Shown here one piece after another: positions 33,026 to 43,954 of a DNA stretch of 64,000 nt (position 1 is its first letter; the number at the start of each line of letters is the position of its first letter). Made by a program: the position numbers and the translations under genes. Below the pieces are notes generated by a model. That model was not told where the DNA came from and ran no database searches. It was given only the letters and a program-made list of their open reading frames with translations. Source of the DNA: Boswellia sacra (taxonomy: Eukaryota > Streptophyta > Magnoliopsida > Sapindales > Burseraceae); the NCBI GenBank assembly GCA_013180625.2, contig SNVD02012892.1, positions 186,001 to 250,000 on the forward strand, written 5' to 3'.

Positions 33026-34954
33026 TTGAAAAATTTGATGCAAAAGCCGATGTTGGAATTTTTGTTGGCTACTCCAACCATAGTAAAGCATAGAGTTTTT
33101 AACAAAAAGACTCTTACTATTGAAGAATCTATGCATGTTGAATTTGATGAAACTAATGTTATTTCTTCAAAGAATTTAGATGATGATCTTGTTGAGGTAG
33201 AAAGGCAAATCAAGGAATCAAGGCTTGATGAAAAGAGCCAAGATGAATTACAACTTCAACAAGAAAAACTTGTGGAAGTAAATGATTCTTCCCAAGAATT
33301 ACCAAAGGAATGGAGGTATGCAAAAGCTCACCCTAAAGATCTCATTATTGGTGAACCATCACAAGGTATGAAAACTAGATCTTCTTTTAAAGAACTTTTG
33401 TAATCATTTTGCTTTTGTCTCTCAATTTGAACCAAAATCTTTTAAAGAAGCCGAAAATGACGAAAGTTTGATTTTGGCTATGCAAGAAGAATTGAATCAA
33501 TTTGAGAGAAATCAAGTTTGGGAATTAGTCCCTAGACCCAAAAATCATTCTATTATAGTCACTAAATGGATTTTTATAAATAAAGTAGATGAAAATGGCA
33601 CCATTATTAGAAACAAAGCTAGACTTGTTGCTCAAGGATATAATCAAGAAGAAGGTATTGATTATGAGGAAACTTTTGCACCGGTTGCTAGATTAGAATC
33701 CATTAGAATGTTGTGTGCATTTGCATGTTATAAAAATTTTACATTATACCAAATGGATGTCAAAAGTGCATTTTTAAATGGTAACATTATGGAGGAAGTA
33801 TATGTAGAGCAACCTCTTGGTTTTCAAAATCATGATTTTCCAAACCATGTTTTCAAACTCAAAAATGCACTTTATGGCTTGAAACAAGCACCAAGAGCAT
33901 GGTATGATAGATTGATCAAATTTCTCATTGATAATGGTTTCAAAATGAAAAAAGTTGATACTACTCTTTTTGTTAAAACAAAAAATGATGATTCATTAAT
34001 TGTTCAAATCTATGTTGATGATATTATATTTGGTGCTACTAATGTCTCTATGTGTGAGGAATTTTCCAAGTGCATGCAACAAGAATTTGAAATGAGCTTA
34101 ATGGGAGAATTAAATTTCTTCCTTGGACTTCAAATCAAGCAATCATAGATGGGATCTTCATTAATCAAGCTAAATACACAAGAGATCTTCTCAAGAAGTT
34201 TGGCATGGATAATTCAAGGACATATAAAACACCTATGGGTATATTAACCAAGCTTGACAAAGATGAGAAAGGAAAAGATGTTCAGGTAACAAAATATCGA
34301 GGTATGATTGGCTCTCTTTTGTATTTAACTGCTAGTAAACCTGATATTATGTTTAGTGTGTGTATGTGTGCTAGATTTCAATCTTGTCCAAAGGAATCTC
34401 ACCTTAAGGCTGTCAAAAGGATATTTAGATATCTTCTTGGAACCATAAATCTAGGTCTTTGGTATCCTAAGTGTGATAATTTTGATCTAATTAGTTATTC
34501 TGATGCGGACTTTGTTGGAAGTCTTCTTGATAGAAAGAGCACTAGTAGCTCTTGCCATTTTCTAGGACATGCATTAGTCTCATGGTTTAGTAGAAAACAA
34601 AATTTTGTTGCCTTATCAACCGCGGAAGCCGAGTATATTGCAGTAGGAAGTTGTTATTCATAATCTCTTTGGATGAAACAAATTTTAAAAGATTATGGTG
34701 TGGTATTTGATCATATTTCCATCAAATGTGACAATAAAAGTGTCATCAATATTTCAAAAAATCCCATACAACACTCTAAGACTAAGCATATAGAGATTAG
34801 ACATCATTTTATTAGAGATTATGTGCAAAAAGGTAATATTTCTTTAGAATTTATTCCCACCGATAAACAATTAGCCGATATATTTACTAAACCCCTTAGT
34901 CAAGATAGATTTTGCATAATTAGAAGAGAATTAAGTATGTTGGATATGTCTTAA
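33026..34954 (+). pseudogene. Element P reverse transcriptase and RNase H
   Basis: 33468-34148 is an open reverse-transcriptase segment: [51 protein letters not shown], and catalytic YVDD at 34011-34022. It is broken at 34148. 34205-34663 and 34673-34954 carry the connection and RNase H domains (STAEAEYIAVGSCYS, stop, SLWMKQILKDYG, ending ADIFTKPLSQDRF). Confidence 0.92.
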
Positions 34955-35187
34955 TTTTATTTTTATATGATAATCTTTGAATGGTAGCATATGTTAAGGG
35001 GGAGAATATATTTAGGGGGAGCAATTAATTTCATTAAATCTTTTTGATGATAACAAAAGGGGGACAAATTGTGTTGGATTGCTTATATTTATAACAAGTG
35101 CCATTCTTTTTTATTTATTCTTGATTTTATTTTCACTCTTTATTTTAGATATTATTTGAACGCAATCAATGGTTTGTCATCATCAGA

Positions 35188-35198
35188 AAGGGGGAGAT
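35188..35198 (+). promoter_or_regulatory. Polypurine tract, element P
   Basis: AAAGGGGGAGAT immediately before the 3' LTR, the second-strand priming site. Further G-rich AGGGGGAG copies lie at about 34996-35020. Confidence 0.85.
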
Positions 35199-36953
35199 TG
35201 TTAGGCCTAAGGCTACATGATAATTTTGATGATAACAATACACATTGATTAATTGAGATTTACTAACATGTTTATTTATAAGCAAGACTAAGATCATTGA
35301 AATAATTATAAAATCAAGAAGAGGCTTATTAAAATGAAGTGTTGAAGCTAAGGAGAAGACTATATGTTAAAGGCACCAAAGTTTAAGAACAAGGTTTGAT
35401 TCAATGAATGTGAAATATGAGCAATGTTCAATCAATTGATCATATATTTCTCTACAAATGTCTAAATGATGTGATTATTGAGCTTTTGGAAAGCTTACTC
35501 AATTTATAACATTTCATATGTTTTAAAGAAATTTAAATTTCAAGTGTAAGGTTGTCCAAATCATCATGCAAGTTGAAAGGCAAATGGAAGTAACTGATAT
35601 GAGCACTAAATACTCTTTTAGACATATCTTGAGCTAGAAAAATCAAAATTACTTGATTCTTATGGAATTGGAAAGAGGACATAATGAGTCACATTTCATA
35701 TGTTTTGAAGAAATTCAAATTTCAAACGGAAGGCTGACATAATTGACATGCAATTCGTTAGACTGACACAGAGAGGAAACATCAACTCATATGAGCACCG
35801 AATGATATTTTATCCATATCTTGAGATAGAGATATCCAAATGCTTTGATTTTTAATTTTTTGGAAAGCTAATTCAAATATGCAGATCTTTTATGTTTTGA
35901 AGAAATTTAAATTTCAAACGGAAGGCTGACAGAATTATCACTCAATTTGGTGGACTGACACAAGGAAGAAAAATTAAGTCACATGAGCACCGAATGGTGT
36001 TTTAGCCATATCTTATGATACAGATATCCAAATGACTTGGTTCTTGATGCGTTGGAAAGCTTATTTAATTATACAGATTTTTTATGTTTTGCAAATTTTC
36101 AAATTTCAAACATAACATTGATAAAAATGACAGACAAAATTACAGTTTTTATGGTGGGCAGAAAATTTGGAGTTAGTGTCTTCACTTGATTAAGTTCTTC
36201 CCATTTGCCTATAAAAGGAGCCCTTCTCCTATGCATTCAACAAGCAATTTTATCAAGCAAAAAAAAGAGAGAAATATCAAGTCTAGAGAGCTTTTATATT
36301 CTTTATCTACTCTTTGAAGAGAGTTGTACTTTTGTTGTAAAAATTTACTTTGTTCTTGTAGTTTGGTGAGAGTGAGATATTCTTGTAAAGAGTTATCCTT
36401 GAGAGAACTCTTTCCTTGGTGAGGTTGTTCATCAAGAAGAACTCTTGGTGTGGTGTTATCAAGGGTTGAAAGAAGTTGCCTTGGTGAGGTTGTTCATCAA
36501 GAAGAACTCTTGGTGTGGTGTTATCAAAAGTTGAAGGAAGTTGCCTTGGTGAGGTTGTTCATCAAGAAGAACTCTTGGTGTGGTGTTATCAAGGGTTGAA
36601 AGAAAAATCTTGGTGAGGTTGTTCATCAAGCAAGTTGTAAAGATTTCTACAACTTAGTGGAAAGCCTAGCTTGTGGAGCTAGGAGCCCGTGGACGTAGGC
36701 AAGGTTTGCCGAATCACGTACATCGAGTTTGCACTCTCTCTATCCCTATCCTCTTTACATTTACTTGCATTTGTGATTGTTCTTTATTGCCATTCTCTTG
36801 ATTGCATTCTATTTTCATCTTCTTCATCTTTATTCTCAAAGAAAGAATTAAATAATTTTGATCTTTCAAGAAAATTTTTCTAAATTTGTTTTTATAAATA
36901 AAAACCCAATTCACCCCCCCCCACCCCCTTGGGTTGCCATACCTGGGTCAACA
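35199..36953 (+). repeat. 3' LTR of element P
   Basis: 1755 bp, TGTTAGGCCTAAGG…GGGTCAACA. Divergent from the 5' LTR at many positions, with the 62-bp repeat array at about 36412-36630. Confidence 0.93.
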
Positions 36954-36958
36954 GAAAC

Positions 36959-37190
36959 AACACTGTCAGATCCATCGATGTAGGTGACGGCACCAGCGGT
37001 GAAAGGAGTGGAATCGCCACATTCCAGCTCGACACAGGACTGATTTGGAGAGAAGCAAGGCGGCGCCGCTGCAGCCGGCTTGGCTGGTTGCTAGAATTAG
37101 TTCTTGATTCGTCGGCCATTGAGAGCGGGGGAGAGAGAGGACCGGAATTAGGGATTGAGAGCGGGGAGAGAGAGAACCAGCATTAGGGAT
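36959..37190 (-). pseudogene. 5' part of the captured QSOX-like exon and upstream sequence
   Basis: Minus-strand continuation of the fragment at 28195-28345 on the other side of element P. An ATG at 36975 (MDLTVLF) is in frame with the QSOX part once element P and one GAAAC copy are removed. The frame stays open further upstream to an ATG at 37119 (MADESRTNSSNQPSRLQRRR…). I do not recognise that upstream part; it may be 5' UTR or a third captured piece. GC content is clearly higher than in the surrounding DNA. Confidence 0.55.
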
Positions 37191-37962
37191 TTAGATCTAG
37201 GGTTGTGTCATATTTTTTTTTATATAGAATTGTGAAATTCCAGGAAATCCATATCTATTAAAAATTATCAAAATCATCCCTTTTTCAGTCCCCATATTTC
37301 GAACTTTTTCATTTACACCATTAGACTAACTTTTTATAATTTTTAGAGCACTAAAAGTTTTAATTTAATTTTTAAAATAAATTATAATAATTTTTGCACA
37401 TTTAAAATGTTATATTATTACAAAATAATTTTTTTGATATTTTTAATTGCTTAATTTTCATCAAAGCAATTAAATAATGTGATTTTCGTCACTTTTAAAT
37501 TAAAAAATAAATTTATTTATTTCATAAAATGTTCACATTTAAAAATTCATTTTTATAAAATTTAATATTTAAAAATTTATTCTTTTCATACATATAATAA
37601 TATTATCTTTAATTTAAAGATTTTTAAAAATTATTTTTTCTTTTAGATTAAAAATAAAATTATATTGTTTAATTATATTTAGATAAATTTATTAAATTTT
37701 TTAATAGTATATTCACATATTTGAAAGAAAAAATGAAAAGAAAAAGGGAAATTTGAGAGGGAAAAGAAAAGAATTACATTTTCACATACTTGTCAAACTT
37801 TTATAAGAGTGTGATATATATATGATTGAATAAGACAAAAAGTGACAAATAAGATGAATTGATAGGTTTGACTTTTAAGACATTGTTAAATTTCTCACTT
37901 TTTTAAAAACTGTCAAATAAAAAAATTGTGAAGTGACAAATATGCAAAAAATTCTTGTAGTG
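37191..37962. repeat. CACTA-1 right arm (B-type end)
   Basis: AT-rich arm ending in AAAAAATTCTTGTAGTG. It is an inverted copy of 39194 to about 39960, the left arm of CACTA-2, with GTGACAAAT-type subterminal motifs. No gene seen. Confidence 0.75.
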
Positions 37963-37965
37963 TAG

Positions 37966-38660
37966 ACTTTAATACCAATTTATTGTTAAGAAGAGCGGTA
38001 CACATGCTCAGAAGTGGCTTATCATAGAATTAATATAAGAGATGAAGCACACAGCTAAGCAAAATAAAACAAAGAACACAAGGATGCAAGAATTTATATT
38101 AGTTCAGACCACAATATGTGATCCTATGTCTAATTGCTAGTGATGATCAATCCACTAAGGTGAAAAACAAAGAGATACAAGAGTGTTTATAGGGACAATA
38201 TTAGAGGAAATTCACTTTCTTTCTCTCCAAGAAACTTCCAATCTCTCTAAACCCTAACCCTATTTCTTTTCTCTCTTTTCTGCTCTCTTAGAACTTATTT
38301 TACACTAAAAATATATCCCTTATTTATAGTCTAAGGCTTACATGCCAATTACTTACGTAATAAGAAATCTTATTTTGATCAAGAAATAGACCCATGCTCC
38401 TGCACCAAAGTACCGTGCTCCTGCACCATCTCTCTGTCTAGATGCATTTGTAATCCTAGAATCCGTTCTACTGTGCCAATATACTCACGCTCCTATGCCA
38501 ATCTGCACTCCTGCACGATGAGCTTCGCACGGGTGTGCCAACCTTCTATCTCTACATGTCTAACGCTACATTTGATGCGCACTTGGCACTCCGGGGCCAC
38601 TTCAGCTATGCGTCTACGCGACTTCTCTGCCTACACTACATAAGTTGAATCACATACTTC
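37966..38660 (-). repeat. LTR and primer-site relic of the old copia element
   Basis: Minus-strand reading gives …CTTAACA (LTR end at 37984), then ATAAAT and TGGTATTAAAGT, a primer site changed from TGGTATCAGAGC by a few transitions. It is in line with the gag at 18624 once CACTA-1 is removed. The outer LTR border is uncertain; 38660 is a guess. CTCCTGCACCA-type repeats lie near 38395-38520. Confidence 0.6.
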
Positions 38661-39193
38661 ACAATTAATTTAATTAACCTAATGTAAATTGTCATTTGTC
38701 TTTTTTGTTAACTTATAGTTATATAAGTTGTCATTTGTCAAGAGGAATTCTAGGAATCCTTGTCCAAGATAGTAGCCAAAGGCAAAGAATCACTTTTCGA
38801 ACACAAAAATTGGTCATAATGTTTGGGCATTCCTTATTGGAATTAGAATCCATTCTCTTGATCTTAAGCTTTCTTGAGTTTTAATTCTTCTTCTGTCGCT
38901 TGGGTTCATCAACTATGAATGATTAAGATCTATTACATTTCTCTCTCCCTCTCTCATATATTTGTAATTTGCTCATGTGAAAGCCAGATCAAAAGAGAAT
39001 CCTAGTCCTAGTTGATTTGAGAAATATAAGATTTTCAAACATAAAAAAGACTAAATCCTTAATAATTGGGCCAAAGCATGAAGAGTAATCAAAATTAATT
39101 ATTTTATTATGATTGGTGCTTTTTTATAAAAAAATAATTTTCAAAGGATATTAGTGATATGTGTTGAGGAATATAACCTGAACTAACATCTGA
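38661..39193. other. Spacer between CACTA-1 and CACTA-2
   Basis: AT-rich DNA, perhaps the rest of the old copia LTR. Nothing else can be supported. Confidence 0.4.
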
Positions 39194-39988
39194 CACTACA
39201 AGAATTTTTTATATATTTGTTACTTCACAAATTTTTTATTTGGCAATTTTTTGAAAAAGTGAGAAATTTAACCATGTCTTAAAAGTCAAACATATCAATT
39301 CATCTTATTTGTCACTTTTTGTCTTTATTCAATCACATATATATCACATTTTTATAAAAGTTTGACAAGTATGTGAAAATCTACTTTTTCTTTTCCCTCT
39401 CAAATTTTCCTCTTTCTTTTCATTTTTTCTTTCAAATATGTGAATATAATATTTAAAATTTCAATAAATTTATCTAAATATAATTAAACAATATAATTTT
39501 ATTTTTAATCTAAAATTAAAAATAATTTTTAAAAATCATTAAATTCAAGATAACATTATATGTATGAAAAGAATAAATTTTTAAATATTAAATTTTAGAA
39601 AAAAGAATTTTTAAATGTGAAAATTTTATGAAATAAATAAAATTATTTTTTAATTTTAAAGTGATGAAAATCACATTATTTAATTGCTTAGATGAAAATT
39701 AAACAATTAAAAATATCAAAAAAATTATTTTACAATAATATAACATTTCAAATATACAAAAAATTATTATAATTATTTTGAAAATTAAATTAAAATATTT
39801 AATGCTCTAAAAATTATAAAAAAATTAGTCTAATGGTGTAAATAAAAAAGTTTGAAATATAGGGACTTACTATGAGGACGATTTTGATAATTTTTAATAG
39901 ACATGGATTCCGTATAATTTTACAATACTATATAAAGAATATAAAGCAACCCTAGCCGTCTAAATCCCTAATTCCTAAACCTTCCTCC

Positions 39989-40298
39989 ATGGCAAGAGTT
40001 CTGATAATTTGTAATGGCTGCTGCATTGGATTCGGGTTGAAGAAAAAGGAAAAGACACGCCGCTCTCTCCTTACTCAAATCCGAATCCAACCCCGAACGC
40101 ATCCTCGCCATCTACCGCGCCGTCTCCCTCACCCCCGACTCTAACCCTGACCGAATCGTGTTCTCAGTGGCCATCTCAAAGCTGTCACAGGCCAATCATT
40201 TTAACAGCATATCACAGTTTCTCGTAAAGCTCAACAGCCGACCGGATTTGAGACGAAGCGAGCGTTTCATCGCTCACTCGATCATCCTGTACGGTCAG
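39989..40298 (+). pseudogene. PPR protein fragment captured by CACTA-2
   Basis: An ATG at 39989 starts MARVLIICNGCC…KKEKTRRSLL, then one extra base shifts the frame. From 40074 the other frame reads LKSESNPERILAIYRAVSLT, PDSNPDRIVFSVAISKLSQA, and RPDLRRSERFIAHSIILYGQ. This resembles the N-terminal region of plant mitochondrial P-class pentatricopeptide repeat proteins of the PPR336 type. It ends at 40298 and the repeats proper are missing. GC content is much higher than the CACTA arms. Confidence 0.7.
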
Positions 40299-41010
40299 TA
40301 TTTTAACAAGAACTCTTTGAGAAATTAATGACTTTTTGAAGTTTTTCGGTGATATTGTTGTGTGATTCCATGATTGTCATCGTCGGTGACAAATCTAATG
40401 ACTAGGCACATTCTTTATCCTCATTTGCTTTTTTTTTTAATTTATTTTCTTTTCAAATAAAATTTTATTTAATCTTTTGAAGTTTAAGCTTGAATTTTGT
40501 TGTTTGCTTAGTGAAAATAAATGGTAGTTTTGTCTTTGAGTTCACTTCCGTTGGGCTTCCGATTCCCGTGGGCTAGCACGAAGGGGAATTTTCACTCTTC
40601 ATAGCACCTTAGGCTCAAGCCCAAAACCTCTCTTCTATTAGCAGAAATCCTAACTCCACAACTGTCTTCAGCTTAGCATCTTGAGTAACTTGAACTTCTC
40701 TCTAGACTAATGAATGATCTGTGGAATTCTGCTCATCTTGTGGTGATTGTGTCAATGCTGTAGTTGCATATCTAAGAGTCTAATTATGGAGTATTTCATG
40801 CTTGCTTTTGCTCTGTTTATTAGAATGGAGTGACAATGAATCTTGGCTGGCTGCTCTTGCAGCTTGCCTTCACTTCACTGCGGAAACATATAGACTTTTA
40901 TTTGATTGTTATTTTGTTTCGTAAACTGAAGTATTTTTTGGTCTCTCCTCCTCTCTTCTAATTTTTCAATTTTTGGCTGAATAATTAGGTTTCTTTTTTT
41001 TTTTATGCAG

Positions 41011-41410
41011 AGGTGCTTCCAAGGTCCGGGCCTTTGACTTGCGAACAACTCCCCCTTGGCCTTACCATCTCATCAACCACGCTATCTACTAATCAAGGTA
41101 TGCTTTCTGATCTCTATTAAATAAAATCATTTCATTTTGGAATTAAAAGTTCATCAATTTGTTTATTCGTGTGGGCCTACCCAAGGGATATTTGTAGCTA
41201 AAAAGATGTTGGAAAGAGCTTTGTGTGATGCAGATTGTGTCTTCCATGTTGCTTCTTTATGGCATGTCAGGGAAAGAAATGCTTTAGTTTGACTATGTGG
41301 ATGAGGTCAATGTAAATAGGACTTGCCATCACATTAACTAAAGCTTGCCTTTTGTTTGGGATCAGAGGACTTTTCTATGTGAGCATATACAATATGGTGA
41401 TAGCATATAT
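41011..41410 (+). pseudogene. SDR42E1-like dehydrogenase fragment captured by CACTA-2
   Basis: Two exon relics. 41011-41097 (after TGCAG, before GGTATG) reads ASKVRAFDLRTTPPWPYHL. 41186-41410 reads KKMLERALCDADCVFHVAS, then YGMSGKEML, a stop in place of Gln, FDYVDEVNVNRTCH, and later FGIRGLFYVS. These follow an extended short-chain dehydrogenase of the 3-beta-HSD/SDR42E1 type, including the FHVAS strand that follows the NAD-binding region. Stops and frameshifts are present, so it is not functional. Confidence 0.66.
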
Positions 41411-42559
41411 CTCGACACCGAAGCTTAGGAGATTGAGTTTGAAATTGCTACGATTCGGTCTAGGTTAGTTACTTTGTTTATTTTATTTTTTAAAATTTAT
41501 GTGATTTAATTCCCCTAAACTGGTTAGTTGTTTTGGGGCTGTTTATTCAAGTTGATTATTGACTTCTATTTTTGTAGGCATCAGTTAGCTTTATGTGGGT
41601 GTAGGAATAAAACTGATGCAAATTTCTATTATGTTATCGTGTATATGTGGGTATATGAAAGAATTTTCGGGTTCTTGGTTTCATATATGCCTTTATACTT
41701 TATATATGATCATAAAATGATCTATTATTTAAGAATTAATTGTATTTAATATAATTTAAGTAAAATGGATATGAAATATTATGATTACAAAGTAAAATAT
41801 TAGTTATGAAGGTTCTGGTGCTTCTGAATTTAACCAAGCAAAGAATGCGAAGTATTGAAATACAAAGCCTCTGGAAGCAAAGAGGAAACGAGAGAATGAG
41901 AACGAGTTAGAGTGAACGTAAGAGAGAGAATATAAGATAAAAAAAGAAAAATGAAATTAAGAAGAGAAATAAGTGGTTCCCATGGCCATTCGTTTGTTCA
42001 TCTCAAGCCAAGTTATATAAAAAATTCAGCCTTAATTTTTGACTTTTGTAAGAGCTATTAATGGCAAAACTCCAAAACTTCTTTCGGTGCATTAAATATG
42101 TGTAGGAAAAGTCACTGAATTGCAATAGTATGCATTAAGTTATTAGTTTTAAATACGTGGTGGTATAAATGCAATTTATTCAAAATGTTCTATGAAAACA
42201 ATAACTTTAAGCTTTTCACTAAGCATCTATTTATGCTTACATATTTCTTTTTTAATCTTTGAGACTCAACATCCATGTCCTGTTTAAGCTCTATTTGATT
42301 TTCAATTTTCAAGAATGCCACTAAATGACTTCTTTTGCCTACATAACAACAACATTAAAACAAATTATATGTGTTGTTTTTATTTGACAAGAATAAGCTC
42401 TATTTGATGCTAGTGACTTCTATTTAAACATATTAATGGTTCAAAAAGCAAGCAATGTGTATGTCAGTTGCACTTTTTGATTTCATGATTGCTATAAATC
42501 TTCTTACTTTTATGTCTGTTCATAATTTTAGTTGTGTGCTTCTTATTTGTTGTTTCATA

Positions 42560-42697
42560 GGGCACGGATGTTGTCCTGAGCAATTCAAGGTCACACACAT
42601 GTTTATTATCTGGATTTTCATAGGCAATGTGAAGGTTCTTGTTCGTTTGCAGTTTGGAATTGATGGTCCGAAGGAGGTTGCGATGAAACTGTGAAAA
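42560..42697 (+). other. Exon-like segment in CACTA-2, source unknown
   Basis: A TTTGCAG acceptor near 42647-42653 is followed by an open stretch FGIDGPKEVAMKL and a stop. It looks like a third captured exon, but I cannot assign it. Confidence 0.3.
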
Positions 42698-42924
42698 GCA
42701 CAAGTAGAATATAAGGGGTCATTAATTTAATGTTTTTCTTATTCATGTTCATATTGATTTTGTAGGTGATAGTTGCTTATCTGAAGTTGTTTATGAATGA
42801 TAGTGGCTTATAAAAAAATTAGGAAATTGAGGTGCCAGTCATGCTTTAAATAGAAATCATTTCTGTTAACATGAGTCTGTTTCTTAAATTTTTTAAAATG
42901 CCTATTATATGTATATATTAATAT

Positions 42925-43189
42925 TTTTAAAATACTTGGCGTTTTAAAAACTGCCAAGTATATATTTTTTTTAATTTTTGAAATTATTATACTTGGCGGT
43001 CAAAAACCGTCAAGTATATTTTTTTTAATTTTTAAACCTATTATATTTGGCGGTAAAAAACCGTCAAGTATAGTTAGATGCATATTTGGCACTTTGACTG
43101 ACTGCCAAATATAGTCAAAATGACTATATTTAGCGGTGCCATTGGTGACGCTTTTAAGACCTCCAAATATGATCATTTTTCTTGTAGTG
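42925..43189. repeat. CACTA-2 right subterminal repeats
   Basis: Palindromic units such as ACTTGGCGGTCAAAAACCGT followed by CAAGTA, and ATATTTGGCGGT units, reverse-oriented copies of 18720-18960. Confidence 0.75.
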
Positions 43190-43950
43190 CGATAAGCTCA
43201 AAATATCACCAAAAGAAACAGGAAAAAAAAAAAGAGCAAAGATATAAGAGAAGGCACAAGATTTACAACAGAACATAGCACAAAATATGTTCTTTGCTGG
43301 AAAAAGTAAAACACTTACAATTAGAGAATCCTCACAATCTCTAAACTAGAAGCTTTTCCACCCTTGGATGGAGCTTAATATGTTGTGCCAAAGTACAACA
43401 AGAAACCACCTACTACATTATAGGCTCAAAACTATTAGTATTGTTACCAGAAAACATAGCAGAAAATAGGATAAACTTTCCTAAAATAAAGAGGAAACAA
43501 GTTATAATCCTAAATTGGAGATAAATCCTAATTTAGAGGAACAAGATTCACAACCAATTGACGTCCGAAATAAGAATCATTAATTAATAAAATCTTAATA
43601 TAAATAGGATTTCCTATCTTAACAATACTAATAAGAGTATACACTTGTTTTGGTCTTAACATGTGTCATTAGGTTTCTTAACAAGGACACAAACGATCAA
43701 TGAGTCATTATAGTTAACTAACGAATTATTATGTGTTTTTTTTGTTTGTCTATCACTATCATTATTTTTATTATTATATTTATAAATTGATGTGTCACAA
43801 ATTAAATAGAGTAAAATAATAAAGTCAATTTAATAAATGAGAATTAAGGATGAAAGAGTTACGCTATTCAATTTGTACATGCAACATTACTCCTAAAGGA
43901 TATATAATTCTAAAAGAAATCTTAATAAAGAGAACATTAGAAAATTTACT
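43190..43950. other. AT-rich spacer right of CACTA-2
   Basis: No gene recognised. The composition near 43200-43640 resembles a decayed LTR, but I found no partner. Confidence 0.4.
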
Positions 43951-43954
43951 GTAG

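Larger units (their letters stand above)
28351..36953 (+). mobile_element. Copia element P (Sirevirus-like), full structure, coding frames broken
   Basis: 8603-bp LTR retrotransposon on the + strand. LTRs at 28351-30128 and 35199-36953, 5-bp duplication GAAAC (28346-28350, 36954-36958), tRNA-iMet primer site and polypurine tract present. Order inside: gag, CCHC knuckle, second knuckle, protease, integrase, reverse transcriptase, RNase H, the Ty1/copia order. Two spaced zinc knuckles and the [10 protein letters not shown] motif fit the Sirevirus (SIRE1/Maximus) lineage. Several stops and frameshifts make it inactive as it stands. Same family as element M, in opposite orientation. Confidence 0.94.
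18720..37962. mobile_element. CACTA-1: large non-autonomous CACTA element carrying gene fragments
   Basis: Begins CACTACAAGAAAAATGATCA at 18720 and ends in the reverse complement of CACTACAAGAATTTTTTGCA at 37962. It is flanked by the 3-bp duplication TAG at 18717-18719 and 37963-37965. CACTACAAGAA ends with a 3-bp duplication define plant CACTA (En/Spm-type) transposons. Removing the element rejoins a copia leader (PBS-like sequence) to its gag, which independently confirms the borders. I see no transposase gene. Before later copia insertions it was about 3.7 kb and held minus-strand exon relics of an aspartyl aminopeptidase and a QSOX-like gene. Two Sirevirus-like elements now make up most of its length. 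Confidence 0.85.
39194..43189. mobile_element. CACTA-2: Pack-CACTA element carrying PPR and SDR fragments
   Basis: 3996-bp element from CACTACAAGAATTTTTTATA (39194) to …TTTTTCTTGTAGTG (43189). Its left arm equals the right arm of CACTA-1 and its right end equals the left end of CACTA-1, so it is the same family in opposite orientation. Flanks are TGA (39191-39193) and CGA (43190-43192), a 3-bp duplication with one C-to-T-type change. No transposase is seen. The interior holds + strand relics of at least two host genes, with introns retained, so capture was from DNA. Confidence 0.78.

Noticed and set aside
41528..41749. Open frame of 73 residues in CACTA-2
   Set aside because: No similarity recognised and composition like random AT-rich DNA. 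The start lies in an intron-like region.
18720..43189. A single 24.5-kb CACTA element using the two GGCGGT-type ends
   Set aside because: Outer flanks are TAG and CGA, which do not match. Internal ends at 37962 and 39194 give TAG/TAG and TGA/CGA, and the copia leader is restored only by the 18720-37962 choice.
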